The translations under genes and the position numbers were made by a program. Positions 25,002 to 36,678 of a stretch of DNA of 64,000 nucleotides are shown in pieces. Source of the stretch: Butyricicoccus_B sp017886875 (GTDB taxonomy: Bacteria > Bacillota > Clostridia > Oscillospirales > Butyricicoccaceae); NCBI GenBank assembly GCA_963931655.1, contig OZ007036.1:1302001-1366000 (forward strand), in the 5' to 3' direction. The notes under the pieces are model-generated. The model worked only from the letters and a program-made list of their open reading frames with translations, did no database searches and was not told where the DNA came from. The number at the start of each line of letters is the position of its first letter. The first letter of the stretch is position 1.

Positions 25002-25030
25002 AACGCACTGAATATTTTAATCAGTGCGTT
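25002..25030 (+). terminator. Terminator of the MATE gene
   Basis: AACGCACTGA (25002-25011) pairs with TCAGTGCGTT (25021-25030), followed by ATTTTTA. Confidence 0.88.
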
Positions 25031-25050
25031 ATTTTTATACTTATAACCAC

Positions 25051-25080
25051 AAAAAAACCAGTCCTTATTGGACTGGTTTT
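25051..25080 (-). terminator. Terminator of rRNA operon 1
   Basis: AAAACCAGTCC (25054-25064) / GGACTGGTTTT (25070-25080), perfect 11-bp stem; on the minus strand seven U follow. It closes the long rRNA-tRNA transcript. Confidence 0.9.
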
Positions 25081-25086
25081 CATATA

Positions 25087-25162
25087 TGGAGCTGTTAAAC
25101 AGATTCGAACTGTCGACCTCTTCCTTACCAAGGAAGTGCTCTGCCTGCTGAGCTATAACAGC
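25087..25162 (-). tRNA. tRNA-Thr (GGT)
   Basis: Cloverleaf, anticodon loop TTGGTAA within CTTCC/GGAAG, acceptor GCTGTTA/TAACAGC, T73, CCA encoded. Last gene of rRNA operon 1. Confidence 0.96.
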
Positions 25163-25180
25163 GAATATAAAAAATTGAGA

Positions 25181-25257
25181 TGGCGACCCAGATGGGGCTC
25201 GAACCCACGACCTCTAGCGTGACAGGCTAGCGCTCTAACCGACTGAGCTACTGGGCC
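25181..25257 (-). tRNA. tRNA-Asp (GTC), copy 1
   Basis: Cloverleaf, anticodon loop CTGTCAC within CTAGC/GCTAG, CCA encoded. Identical to the copy at 55482-55558. Confidence 0.96.
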
Positions 25258-25262
25258 AAAAT

Positions 25263-25338
25263 TGGCAGGGGCAGTAGGGATCGAACCCACGGCACGCGGT
25301 TTTGGAGACCGCTGCTCTACCAGCTGAGCTATACCCCT
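25263..25338 (-). tRNA. tRNA-Trp (CCA)
   Basis: Cloverleaf, anticodon loop CTCCAAA within GCGGT/ACCGC, acceptor AGGGGTA/TGCCCCT, G73, CCA encoded. Its 3' end GCCA is the partner of the T-box at 12964-13252. Confidence 0.96.
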
Positions 25339-25403
25339 ATATCTGGTATTCTACTTTTCTTTGAAAAGAAAAGCTAGCAAAAGAAACTTTATTTTCTTTT
25401 TTG

Positions 25404-25438
25404 CTTACTTTTTTCTTTTTATCAAAGAAAAAAGTAAG
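25404..25438. repeat. Spacer palindrome between tRNA-Trp and tRNA-Met
   Basis: CTTACTTTTTTCTTT (25404-25418) and AAAGAAAAAAGTAAG (25424-25438), a perfect 15-bp inverted repeat. One of a family in the rRNA operon spacers; a shorter relative lies just before it at about 25354-25374. Confidence 0.8.
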
Positions 25439-25515
25439 TGGTGGGCCCTCAGGGACTCGAACCCAGGACCGGACGGTTATGAGCCGTCTGCTCTGACCAA
25501 CTGAGCTAAGGGCCC
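25439..25515 (-). tRNA. tRNA-Met (CAT), elongator type
   Basis: Cloverleaf, anticodon loop CTCATAA, perfect acceptor GGGCCCT/AGGGCCC, A73, CCA encoded. A lysidine-modified Ile tRNA shares this anticodon and cannot be fully excluded. Confidence 0.88.
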
Positions 25516-25569
25516 GTATAAATAGAAAATTTGCCGCCACCATAAATAGTAGCGGCAAAATCCGTTAAT

Positions 25570-25645
25570 TGGCTCCTCAAGTTGGACTCGAACCAACGAC
25601 CCTGCGGTTAACAGCCGCATGCTCTACCGACTGAGCTATTGAGGA
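25570..25645 (-). tRNA. tRNA-Asn (GTT)
   Basis: Cloverleaf, anticodon loop CTGTTAA within TGCGG/CCGCA, acceptor TCCTCAA/TTGAGGA, G73, CCA encoded. Confidence 0.96.
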
Positions 25646-25653
25646 ATATTTGT

Positions 25654-25769
<116 letters not shown>

Positions 25770-25846
25770 TTACTTTTATTCGCTGTTTTTCTTTACAGCT
25801 TAATCAGTTTAACACATAAGCTGTAACTTGTCAAGACTTTTTTCAT

Positions 25847-25921
25847 TGGTGACCCGTAGGGGAATCGAACCCCTGTTTGCGGCGTGAGAGGCCGCCGTCT
25901 TAACCGCTTGACCAACGGGCC
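25847..25921 (-). tRNA. tRNA-Glu (CTC)
   Basis: Cloverleaf, anticodon loop CTCTCAC within GCGGC/GCCGC, acceptor GGCCCGT/ACGGGTC, A73, CCA encoded. Lies between 23S and 5S. Confidence 0.92.
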
Positions 25922-25958
25922 ACATTTGGTCTTTGCTAAAAAAAACAGCATTTTCTTC

Positions 25959-25991
25959 TTACTTTTTTCTTTTTATTAAAGAAAAAAGTAA
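25959..25991. repeat. Spacer palindrome between tRNA-Glu and tRNA-Lys
   Basis: TTACTTTTTTCTTT and AAAGAAAAAAGTAA, inverted copies of 14 nt, close in sequence to the palindrome at 25404-25438. Confidence 0.75.
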
Positions 25992-25992
25992 A

Positions 25993-26068
25993 TGGTACAC
26001 CATCGGGGACTCGAACCCAGGACCCACTGATTAAGAGTCAGTTGCTCTACCATCTGAGCTAATGGTGC
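25993..26068 (-). tRNA. tRNA-Lys (CTT)
   Basis: Cloverleaf, anticodon loop CTCTTAA within ACTGA/TCAGT, acceptor GCACCAT/ATGGTGT, A73, CCA encoded. Confidence 0.96.
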
Positions 26069-26116
26069 ATATATAATTAAGGGTACTCCACTTTAAACAG
26101 TGAAGTTTTCTTTGCC

Positions 26117-26140
26117 TACTTTCTTTTTCAAAAGAAAGTA
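26117..26140. repeat. Spacer palindrome 3' of 23S, operon 1
   Basis: TACTTTCTTTT (26117-26127) and AAAAGAAAGTA (26130-26140). The same element occurs behind the 23S of operon 2 near 42683-42706. Confidence 0.75.
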
Positions 26141-26151
26141 CGGTTGCACCC

Positions 26152-26166
26152 TGAAAACTGAACAAT
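26152..26166 (-). promoter_or_regulatory. 3' arm of the 23S processing stem, operon 1
   Basis: TGAAAACTGAACAAT is perfectly complementary to ATTGTTCAGTTTTCA at 29207-29221. The two arms flank 23S and should form the RNase III processing stem of the precursor. Confidence 0.75.
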
Positions 26167-26220
26167 ACTTACTTGCTAAGCTAAATTTTTGTGAGATACG
26201 CTTTTCCTAATTCATTTATA

Positions 26221-29056
<2,836 letters not shown>

Positions 29057-29206
29057 TTTGCTGTTTTATTGCAAGAATTAGGATATATCTCGGTTTATTT
29101 TAGCTATTTTGTAGTTTAGTCTTTCGACTATTCCCAACAATTTTCAGAAAAACCATTTATCTTTAATAACAAATTGTTTCCTCTATTGTTGCTTATTGCT
29201 TTCGTT

Positions 29207-29221
29207 ATTGTTCAGTTTTCA
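29207..29221 (-). promoter_or_regulatory. 5' arm of the 23S processing stem, operon 1
   Basis: ATTGTTCAGTTTTCA, complementary over 15 nt to 26152-26166 on the other side of 23S. Confidence 0.75.
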
Positions 29222-29252
29222 AAGTGCAATTGAAACATTGAAGTTTCTTTTG

Positions 29253-29280
29253 CTTACTTTTCTGTTCACAGAAAAGTAAG
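29253..29280. repeat. Spacer palindrome before tRNA-Ile, operon 1
   Basis: CTTACTTTTCTG (29253-29264), loop TTCA, CAGAAAAGTAAG (29269-29280). In operon 2 the arms read CTTACTTTCTTG/CAAGAAAGTAAG, so base pairing is kept while the sequence differs. Confidence 0.8.
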
Positions 29281-29357
29281 TGGTGGGCTTGAGAGGACTC
29301 GAACCTCCGACCTTACGCTTATCAGGCGTACGCTCTAACCACCTGAGCTACAAGCCC
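29281..29357 (-). tRNA. tRNA-Ile (GAT), operon 1
   Basis: Cloverleaf, anticodon loop CTGATAA within TACGC/GCGTA, acceptor GGGCTTG/CAAGCCC, A73, CCA encoded. In the 16S-23S spacer. Confidence 0.97.
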
Positions 29358-29397
29358 ATGTTATTTAGACGTCAGATTTCTTTTCTTCCTTCGCCCT

Positions 29398-29473
29398 TGG
29401 TGGAGATGAGGAGAATCGAACTCCTGACCCCCTGCTTGCAAGGCAGGTGCTCTCCCATCTGAGCTACACCCCC
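29398..29473 (-). tRNA. tRNA-Ala (TGC), operon 1
   Basis: Cloverleaf, anticodon loop CTTGCAA, acceptor GGGGGTG/CATCTCC with the G3-U70 pair that marks alanine tRNA, A73, CCA encoded. Confidence 0.97.
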
Positions 29474-29551
29474 ATATTTACAGGGCTTAGAATATTTATC
29501 TTCTCAATTTCCACTTTTACAAGGTTCACCCTTTTTCAAGGTTTGTACCCT

Positions 29552-29567
29552 GCAAATTAAACAACGA
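29552..29567 (-). promoter_or_regulatory. 3' arm of the 16S processing stem, operon 1
   Basis: GCAAATTAAACAACGA is perfectly complementary to TCGTTGTTTAATTTGC at 31316-31331, on the other side of 16S. Operon 2 has the same pair (46128-46143 and 47891-47906). Confidence 0.78.
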
Positions 29568-29626
29568 TTTGCATAACGAACTCGATTGACCATAGGATAT
29601 GAGATTTTATTTCAAATCTCAGGTCT

Positions 29627-31158
<1,532 letters not shown>

Positions 31159-31374
31159 ATTGTATTTAAACAGCCTAAGCTGTTAAAATCGACTTTAGAG
31201 TCTGACGTTTGTCGGTTTCTTTTTTAGCAGAGTTCCGACTTCTGCTTCACTTCTACTAGAGTATAAAACTCAAGCGAATTTTCAGGTTCGTCACATACTA
31301 TTTAAAGTAAGCATTTCGTTGTTTAATTTGCAAAGTACAATATTTTACGATATTTTTCAATCGTTTTACTCTCG

Positions 31375-31384
31375 TTAAAGAGCT
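31375..31384 (-). promoter_or_regulatory. rRNA boxA antiterminator, operon 1
   Basis: AGCTCTTTAA in the leader between promoter 3 and 16S, matching the boxA (TGCTCTTTAAC) bound by NusB-NusE. Confidence 0.75.
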
Positions 31385-31389
31385 TATTT

Positions 31390-31418
31390 AGTTTACCATA
31401 CTTATTTTAGCTTGTCAA
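31390..31418 (-). promoter_or_regulatory. rRNA operon 1 promoter, proximal
   Basis: TTGACA (31413-31418), 17-nt spacer, TAAACT (31390-31395). An A/T-rich tract lies directly upstream. Confidence 0.75.
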
Positions 31419-31494
31419 GAACTTTTTTCAAAGTTTTTTGACTTTTTTCTAATCTTTTCTAGTAAACTCGCCATCTCTCAAAGACAGCTTAATT

Positions 31495-31523
31495 ATTATA
31501 TCAAAAGCAGTTTATCTTGTCAA
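31495..31523 (-). promoter_or_regulatory. rRNA operon 1 promoter, middle
   Basis: TTGACA (31518-31523), 17-nt spacer, TATAAT (31495-31500): a consensus SigA promoter. Confidence 0.88.
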
Positions 31524-31589
31524 CACCTTTTTTTGAGGTTTCTCAAGTTTTTCTCTTTTGACTTGCTGTCCTCATCAGATAATTCAATT

Positions 31590-31618
31590 AGTATACGACA
31601 TTATACGCCATTTGTCAA
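31590..31618 (-). promoter_or_regulatory. rRNA operon 1 promoter, distal
   Basis: TTGACA (31613-31618), 17-nt spacer, TATACT (31590-31595). Confidence 0.85.
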
Positions 31619-31640
31619 CAATTTTTTCTTGTTTTATAAA

Positions 31641-31675
31641 GAAATCGAGCTGTTTTTACAATACAGCCCGATTTC
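31641..31675 (-). terminator. Terminator of metY
   Basis: GAAATCGAGCTGT (31641-31653) with ACAGCCCGATTTC (31663-31675), one wobble/mismatch, followed on the minus strand by TTTATAA. It also shields the rRNA promoters that start just beyond. Confidence 0.78.
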
Positions 31676-31682
31676 AAAATAA

Positions 31683-32984
31683 TTATCCATTAAAAGCCTG
31701 TTCAAGGTCTGCAATAATATCATCAATATGTTCAAGACCGATTGACAATCTGATTGTATTTGGATATATTCCCTGCTCACGCTGTTCTTCTTTGGTAAGC
31801 TCTGCATGTGTAGTGCTTGCAGGGTGAATTACAAGGCTTTTAGCATCTGCAACATTTGCAAGTAAACTAAAAAGCTCAAGTCTATCAATAAACTGATGAG
31901 CTTCTTTTTCACCACCTTTAATACGGAAAGTGAAAATGGAACCTGCTCCATTAGGGAAATATTGATTATATAATCTTTTTTGTTCTGGGTCAGTACTAAT
32001 AGATGGGTGACTTACTTGTTCTACTTGTGGAACATTTTGCAAATATTTAACCACTTTAAGAGCATTTTCTATATGACGGTCTACACGTAAAGAGAGTGTT
32101 TCCAATCCTTGAAGTAAAATCCAATTATTAATTGGAGAAAGAGTAGCACCCATATCACGCAGTATAATCGCACGAATACGAGTTATAAAAGCGGCATTGC
32201 CTGCTGCCTGCACAAAACTAATGCCATTATAACTTGGGTCTGGCTGAGTGAACTGAGGATATTTTTCTGGATATGCACTCCAATCGAAAGTGCCTGCATC
32301 AACAATAACACCGCCTAAAGTTGTACCATGACCACCAATAAACTTGGTAGCAGATTCTACAACAATATCAGCACCATGTTCAATCGGACGAATTAAATAA
32401 GGGGTACCAAAAGTGTTATCAATAATCAGTGGTAAACCATTAGCATGAGCAATTTCAGCTATTGCATCAATGTTAGTTACCTCACTATTAGGATTTCCAA
32501 GCGTTTCAATATATATAGCACGAGTATTTTCTTTTATTGCCTTTGCAAAGTTTTCAGGATTTAGAGCATCAACAAAAGTTGTTGCAATACCATAAGATGG
32601 CAATGTATGAGCAAGCAAATTATAAGTACCACCATAAATATTTTTAGCAGCTACAATATGTTCACCTTGACGGGCAATATTTTGAATTGCATATGTTACA
32701 GCCGCAGCACCAGAGGCAACAGACAAGGCAGCAATACCGCCTTCAAGCTCAGCAATTCTTTGTTCAAATACCGCTTCAGTTGGGTTTGTAAGTCTACCAT
32801 ATATATTACCACTTTTTTTAAGAGCAAATCTATCTGCTGCATCTTGGCAGTTATCAAAAACAAAAGAAGTTGTTTGGTAAATAGGTACAGCTCTTGCACC
32901 TGTCACAGCATCATGCTGTTCTTGACCAATATGTAATTGACGGGTTTCAAATTTCCATTTTTGTTGATTTTTAATTCTAGCCAT
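31683..32984 (-). CDS. metY: O-acetylhomoserine sulfhydrylase
   Basis: A 433-residue PLP enzyme of the Cys/Met metabolism family. It starts KWKFETRQLHIGQEQHDAVT and has ARAVPIYQTTSFVFDN, IYGRLTNPTEAVFEQRIAEL, and the PLP lysine in ESATKFIGGHGTTLGGVIVD (about residue 210). Length and the long C-terminal part point to MetY rather than cystathionine gamma-synthase (about 380 residues). It makes homocysteine from O-acetylhomoserine and sulfide, feeding methionine synthesis. I start at ATG 32984, with GAGGTG upstream; a GTG nine bases earlier is inside that box. A LysR-type gene lies directly upstream on the same strand. Confidence 0.93.
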   Translation of the reverse strand: MARIKNQQKWKFETRQLHIGQEQHDAVTGARAVPIYQTTSFVFDNCQDAADRFALKKSGNIYGRLTNPTEAVFEQRIAELEGGIAALSVASGAAAVTYAIQNIARQGEHIVAAKNIYGGTYNLLAHTLPSYGIATTFVDALNPENFAKAIKENTRAIYIETLGNPNSEVTNIDAIAEIAHANGLPLIIDNTFGTPYLIRPIEHGADIVVESATKFIGGHGTTLGGVIVDAGTFDWSAYPEKYPQFTQPDPSYNGISFVQAAGNAAFITRIRAIILRDMGATLSPINNWILLQGLETLSLRVDRHIENALKVVKYLQNVPQVEQVSHPSISTDPEQKRLYNQYFPNGAGSIFTFRIKGGEKEAHQFIDRLELFSLLANVADAKSLVIHPASTTHAELTKEEQREQGIYPNTIRLSIGLEHIDDIIADLEQAFNG

Positions 32985-33021
32985 AGTTTGCACACCTCTT
33001 ATAAATTTTATCTTGTCTACT

Positions 33022-33051
33022 ATTATACTAGGTTTTAAGATTAAGTGTTAA
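33022..33051 (-). promoter_or_regulatory. Promoter of metY
   Basis: TTAACA (33046-33051) and TATAAT (33022-33027) on the minus strand, spacer 18 nt. Confidence 0.68.
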
Positions 33052-33054
33052 TAC

Positions 33055-33077
33055 CGATAACAATTTACTGGTTATCG
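33055..33077. promoter_or_regulatory. Likely LysR-type operator upstream of metY
   Basis: CGATAAC (33055-33061) and GTTATCG (33071-33077), perfect 7-bp arms, ending 3 nt before the -35 of metY. The position is that of an activator site, and a LysR-type gene is next door. Confidence 0.6.
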
Positions 33078-33100
33078 TTTCAAACTATAACAAGATATAA

Positions 33101-33126
33101 TAAAAAAACACTATAAATTTATAGTG
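33101..33126 (-). terminator. Terminator of the LysR-type gene
   Basis: Perfect palindrome CACTATAAATTTATAGTG (33109-33126), followed on the minus strand by seven U. Confidence 0.82.
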
Positions 33127-33128
33127 CT

Positions 33129-34037
33129 TTAGATTATATTTATACTGCATTTTTTAAGTTCATCAATATAAATCTGTGCCATATTGCTTATTTGGCTATC
33201 CTTACGCCTTATATAGCCTATTCTCATAATTTTATCAGATTTTAAAGGAATAACCGTATAGTCTTTACCATTTAAATCCTCACACATAATACCACTGCAA
33301 AGAGTATAGCCATTTAGTCCAATCATAAGATTAAGCATAGTAGCTCTATCACTAACATTTATAATATGTTTATAATTTCTAGCTGAATATACTTCTTCTG
33401 CAAGATAAAAAGCACTGTTTTCGCCTTGGTCAAAAGAAAGGCAAGGATAAGGCTGTAAATCATCTAAATCCAATATATTATTTTTTGCAAGCGGGTGACA
33501 ATCTGCTAAAAATACAAATATCTTGCATGAAAAAAGCTCGGTAAATATTAAATCATTTTCAGAAAAAGTACGCATTAAAATATCATGGTTAAAATCATCA
33601 ATATATAAAACACCTATTTCGCTATGATAATTTTTAACATTTTCAATAACTTCAGTTGTTTTACATTCATGCATACCAAAAGCATATCGGTCAAGCTCAA
33701 ACTGTTTAGCCATTTCAATAAAAGCTTTTACAGCAAAAGTATAATGCTGCGAAGAAACCTGAAAACTTTTTCTAGTTTCCCGCTTTAGTATAAATTTTTC
33801 CTCGGTGAGTTTATATTGATTTACAATTTGTCGTGCATGAATTAAAAATTCCTCACCTTCAGGCGTTATAGTTACACCTCTATTGGTCCTATGGAATAAA
33901 TTTATACCTATTTCCTGTTCCAAATTTAAAATACTGGCAGAAAGGCTTGACTGTGACAAAAACAGTTGTTTTGCTGCCTTATTAACCGAGCCAGTGGAGG
34001 CTATAGTTACAGCATAAATTAGCTGTTGTAAAGTCAT
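33129..34037 (-). CDS. LysR-family transcriptional regulator
   Basis: A 302-residue regulator. The N-terminal winged helix (residues 1-62) reads MTLQQLIYAVTIASTGSVNK, AAKQLFLSQSSLSASILNLE, QEIGINLFHRTNRGVTIT; the rest is the two-lobed effector domain. The ATG follows AAAGGA. It is upstream of metY on the same strand with a terminator between, and a dyad directly before the metY -35 suggests it activates metY in response to a sulfur-metabolism effector. Relatives of this type control cysteine and methionine genes in Firmicutes; the effector is unknown here. Confidence 0.88.
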   Translation of the reverse strand: MTLQQLIYAVTIASTGSVNKAAKQLFLSQSSLSASILNLEQEIGINLFHRTNRGVTITPEGEEFLIHARQIVNQYKLTEEKFILKRETRKSFQVSSQHYTFAVKAFIEMAKQFELDRYAFGMHECKTTEVIENVKNYHSEIGVLYIDDFNHDILMRTFSENDLIFTELFSCKIFVFLADCHPLAKNNILDLDDLQPYPCLSFDQGENSAFYLAEEVYSARNYKHIINVSDRATMLNLMIGLNGYTLCSGIMCEDLNGKDYTVIPLKSDKIMRIGYIRRKDSQISNMAQIYIDELKKCSINII

Positions 34038-34076
34038 AATAAAAATCCTTTCCGCCAGTAAATAATTTAAGCTTTA

Positions 34077-36440
34077 TTAAACTTTTTCAATATGCCAAAT
34101 ATCCTTAGCATATTCAGCAATAGTACGGTCAGAGGAGAACTTGCCAGAGTTACAAATATTCATCCAGCATTTACGAGCAAAGCCCAGTTTATCCTTATAA
34201 TCTTGACTAGCCTTTTTACGAGCATCTAAATAACGCTCAAGGTCAAGCAATAAGAAATACTGGTCAGGGCGATGCCAGCCTGTACCGTAAACAATAGAGT
34301 CATGCAGTTCTCTAAAGATACCAGAACCACCATCATCTAAAGTACCATCAATAAGAGCATCAAGAATACGTTTAACTCTATTGTCATGGTGATAAGTCCA
34401 GTTAGGGTTATAACGCTCGGAAACATCGTTAATTTCTTCAACAGTAGCACCAAAGCGATAGTTATTTTCCTCGCCTGCTTCCTCGAAGATTTCAATATTA
34501 GCACCGTCATAAGTGCCCATAGTAATTGCACCATTAGCCATAAGCTTCATGTTGCCAGTACCAGAAGCCTCCTTACCAGCAGTAGAAATCTGCTCGGAAA
34601 TATCAGCAGCAGCAACCAGCTTTTCAGCATAAGAAACGTTGTAATTAGAAACAAATACAACCTTTAGAATGCCCTTAACACGAGGGTCATTATCAATAAC
34701 ACGAGCAACTTCATTAATTAACTTGATAATACCCTTAGCACGCTTATAACCTGGAGCAGATTTAGCACCAAAAATAAATGTAGTTGGTGTAAAGTCAGTT
34801 AGGCTACCTTCAATAATTTCATAGTAAAGCTCAAGAATAGCAAGAATATTTAGGAATTGACGCTTGTACTCATGCAGACGCTTAATCTGGATATCAAAGC
34901 AAGTATTAGGGTCAACATAAATACCGTCTTTTTTCTGGATATAAGCCGCCAAACGCTTATGGTTATTCATCTTAATTTGAGCTACACGCTCCATAACCTT
35001 ATCATCTTTAACAAACTTTTCTAGCTTTTTAAGCTGAGAAAGGTCAGTTTTCCAGCTTTCATTACCTAATAGCTCGGTCAGAAGGTCAGCAAGCTCAGGG
35101 TTACACAGAGCAAGCCAACGACGCTGAGTAATACCATTAGTCTTATTCTGGAAACGGTTTGGATAAATATTATACCAATCCTTTAAAACATCATTTTTCA
35201 GAATGTCAGTGTGAAGCTGAGCAACACCATTTACATACTGAGATGCAAAGATAGCCATATGAGCCATGTGAACAGTGTTGTTCTGAATAATACGCATAGA
35301 AGCTGCCTTGTCAGCAGGAACTCCAAGAGCATTAAGTTCTTTACCTAGAGCCTCATCAATCTTGATAATAATATCATAAACACGAGGAATAGTGTTAATC
35401 ATTAAATGATTGCTCCACTTTTCAAGAGCCTCAGCCAGAATAGTATGGTTAGTATAAGAGAATACCTTTTTACAAATAGCTAAAGCTTCGTCAAAAGTTA
35501 GATTTTCGCCATCGGTGAGCAGACGAATAAGCTCTGGAATAGCAATAACAGGGTGAGTATCATTAAGCTGAATAGCGTTAAGGTCAGCAAACTTAGAGAA
35601 ATCATCACCATGAATCTTTTTAAACTTTTTAATTATATCTTGTAGAGAAGCAGAACAGAAGAAATACTGCTGCTTTAGTCTTAAAATTTTACCAGCGTCT
35701 GTGGAGTCATTTGGATAAAGCACACGGGAAATGTCCTCTGCACGGTTAGCCGCAGCAACGGACTTATCATACTGCTGGTCATTAAACAGGTTAAAATCAA
35801 AAGGTGTTTCGGTTTCAGCCTGCCATAGACGCAATGTACCAATATTATCAGTACCATAACCAATAATAGGCATATCATAAGGTACAGCAACAATATTTTG
35901 GTCAGCGAAACGAACATTAACTTTTTCGTCCTCACGTCTTAAACCCCAAGGGTCACCATAACGAGTCCAATCATCAGCGGTTTCTGTCTGGAAACCACCT
36001 TGAATTTTCTGTTTAAACAGACCATATTTATAACGAATACCATAACCCTCAAGAGGTAAGTCAAGGGTAGCAGCTGAGTCTAAGAAACAAGCTGCAAGTC
36101 TACCAAGACCACCATTACCAAGAGCACAGTCTTCAACATCTTCAAATTCATCAAGAGAAGCACCAGCTTCTTCAAGAAGCTCACCAACCTCCTTGGTCAT
36201 ACCAAGACACATAAGGTTGTTATAAATCATACGTCCCATAAGGAACTCAGCAGAGAAATAATAAGCTCTACGCTGTTTGCGGTGTTTTTCAAGGCTATTC
36301 TGCCAACGGTCAGCGATTTCTGCCATAATCGCTTTAGATACAGCCATATGAAGCTGTTCAGGCTTTGCATCATGAGGAGTGGTATGATAATCACTCTTTA
36401 ACTGAAATGCAATGCCCTCCATGATTTCCTGTTTGTTCAT
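34077..36440 (-). CDS. glgP: Glycogen/starch phosphorylase
   Basis: A 787-residue GT35 enzyme. Early motifs are KQRRAYYFSAEFLMGRMIYN and DCALGNGGLGRLAACFLDSA; the C-terminal part has IKRLHEYKRQFLN, PGYKRAKGIIKLIN and the PLP site EASGTGNMKLMANGAITMGT. It removes glucose-1-phosphate from the ends of stored glycogen in the cytoplasm. I start at ATG 36440, 12 nt after AAAGGA; the longer frame begins with TTG inside the leader. It is a single-gene unit; no other glg gene is in the window. Confidence 0.96.
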   Translation of the reverse strand: MNKQEIMEGIAFQLKSDYHTTPHDAKPEQLHMAVSKAIMAEIADRWQNSLEKHRKQRRAYYFSAEFLMGRMIYNNLMCLGMTKEVGELLEEAGASLDEFEDVEDCALGNGGLGRLAACFLDSAATLDLPLEGYGIRYKYGLFKQKIQGGFQTETADDWTRYGDPWGLRREDEKVNVRFADQNIVAVPYDMPIIGYGTDNIGTLRLWQAETETPFDFNLFNDQQYDKSVAAANRAEDISRVLYPNDSTDAGKILRLKQQYFFCSASLQDIIKKFKKIHGDDFSKFADLNAIQLNDTHPVIAIPELIRLLTDGENLTFDEALAICKKVFSYTNHTILAEALEKWSNHLMINTIPRVYDIIIKIDEALGKELNALGVPADKAASMRIIQNNTVHMAHMAIFASQYVNGVAQLHTDILKNDVLKDWYNIYPNRFQNKTNGITQRRWLALCNPELADLLTELLGNESWKTDLSQLKKLEKFVKDDKVMERVAQIKMNNHKRLAAYIQKKDGIYVDPNTCFDIQIKRLHEYKRQFLNILAILELYYEIIEGSLTDFTPTTFIFGAKSAPGYKRAKGIIKLINEVARVIDNDPRVKGILKVVFVSNYNVSYAEKLVAAADISEQISTAGKEASGTGNMKLMANGAITMGTYDGANIEIFEEAGEENNYRFGATVEEINDVSERYNPNWTYHHDNRVKRILDALIDGTLDDGGSGIFRELHDSIVYGTGWHRPDQYFLLLDLERYLDARKKASQDYKDKLGFARKCWMNICNSGKFSSDRTIAEYAKDIWHIEKV

Positions 36441-36472
36441 GGAATTATTCAATCCTTTCTAACAAAAAGTAT

Positions 36473-36490
36473 GCTCTATAAATATAGAGC
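36473..36490 (-). promoter_or_regulatory. Leader hairpin of glgP
   Basis: GCTCTATA (36473-36480) and TATAGAGC (36483-36490), followed on the minus strand by ATACTTTTTGTT. It looks like an attenuator or an operator just before the glgP ribosome-binding site. Confidence 0.45.
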
Positions 36491-36556
36491 TTTGCCGCCT
36501 TCCCCTAACGGCTTATTTCTTACAGTAAAACCTGTATAGCAGGAGATACCTTATAT

Positions 36557-36586
36557 AGCATACCACAAAAACACAATATTCTTCAA
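36557..36586 (-). promoter_or_regulatory. Possible promoter of glgP
   Basis: TTGAAG (36581-36586) and TATGCT (36557-36562) on the minus strand, spacer 18 nt, giving a leader of about 110 nt. Confidence 0.45.
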
Positions 36587-36606
36587 GTATCATTGGCGTA
36601 TATTTC

Positions 36607-36656
36607 CATAATATACATTTAAGTATGCACATTTTACTTAATATTTGCATAGTCTG
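36607..36656 (+). promoter_or_regulatory. Candidate sporulation (SigK-like) promoter of dpaAB
   Basis: Two matches to the SigK -10 pattern CATAnnnTA lie before dpaA: CATAATATA (36607-36615), exact, and CATAGTCTG (36648-36656), one mismatch but with GCAC 17 nt upstream. No good SigA promoter is present. Confidence 0.4.
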
Positions 36657-36678
36657 ACATGAAGGGAGGCGGAATACA

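Noticed and set aside
25337..25558. 73-codon frame across tRNA-Met and the spacer
   Set aside because: It covers a tRNA gene and low-complexity palindromes.
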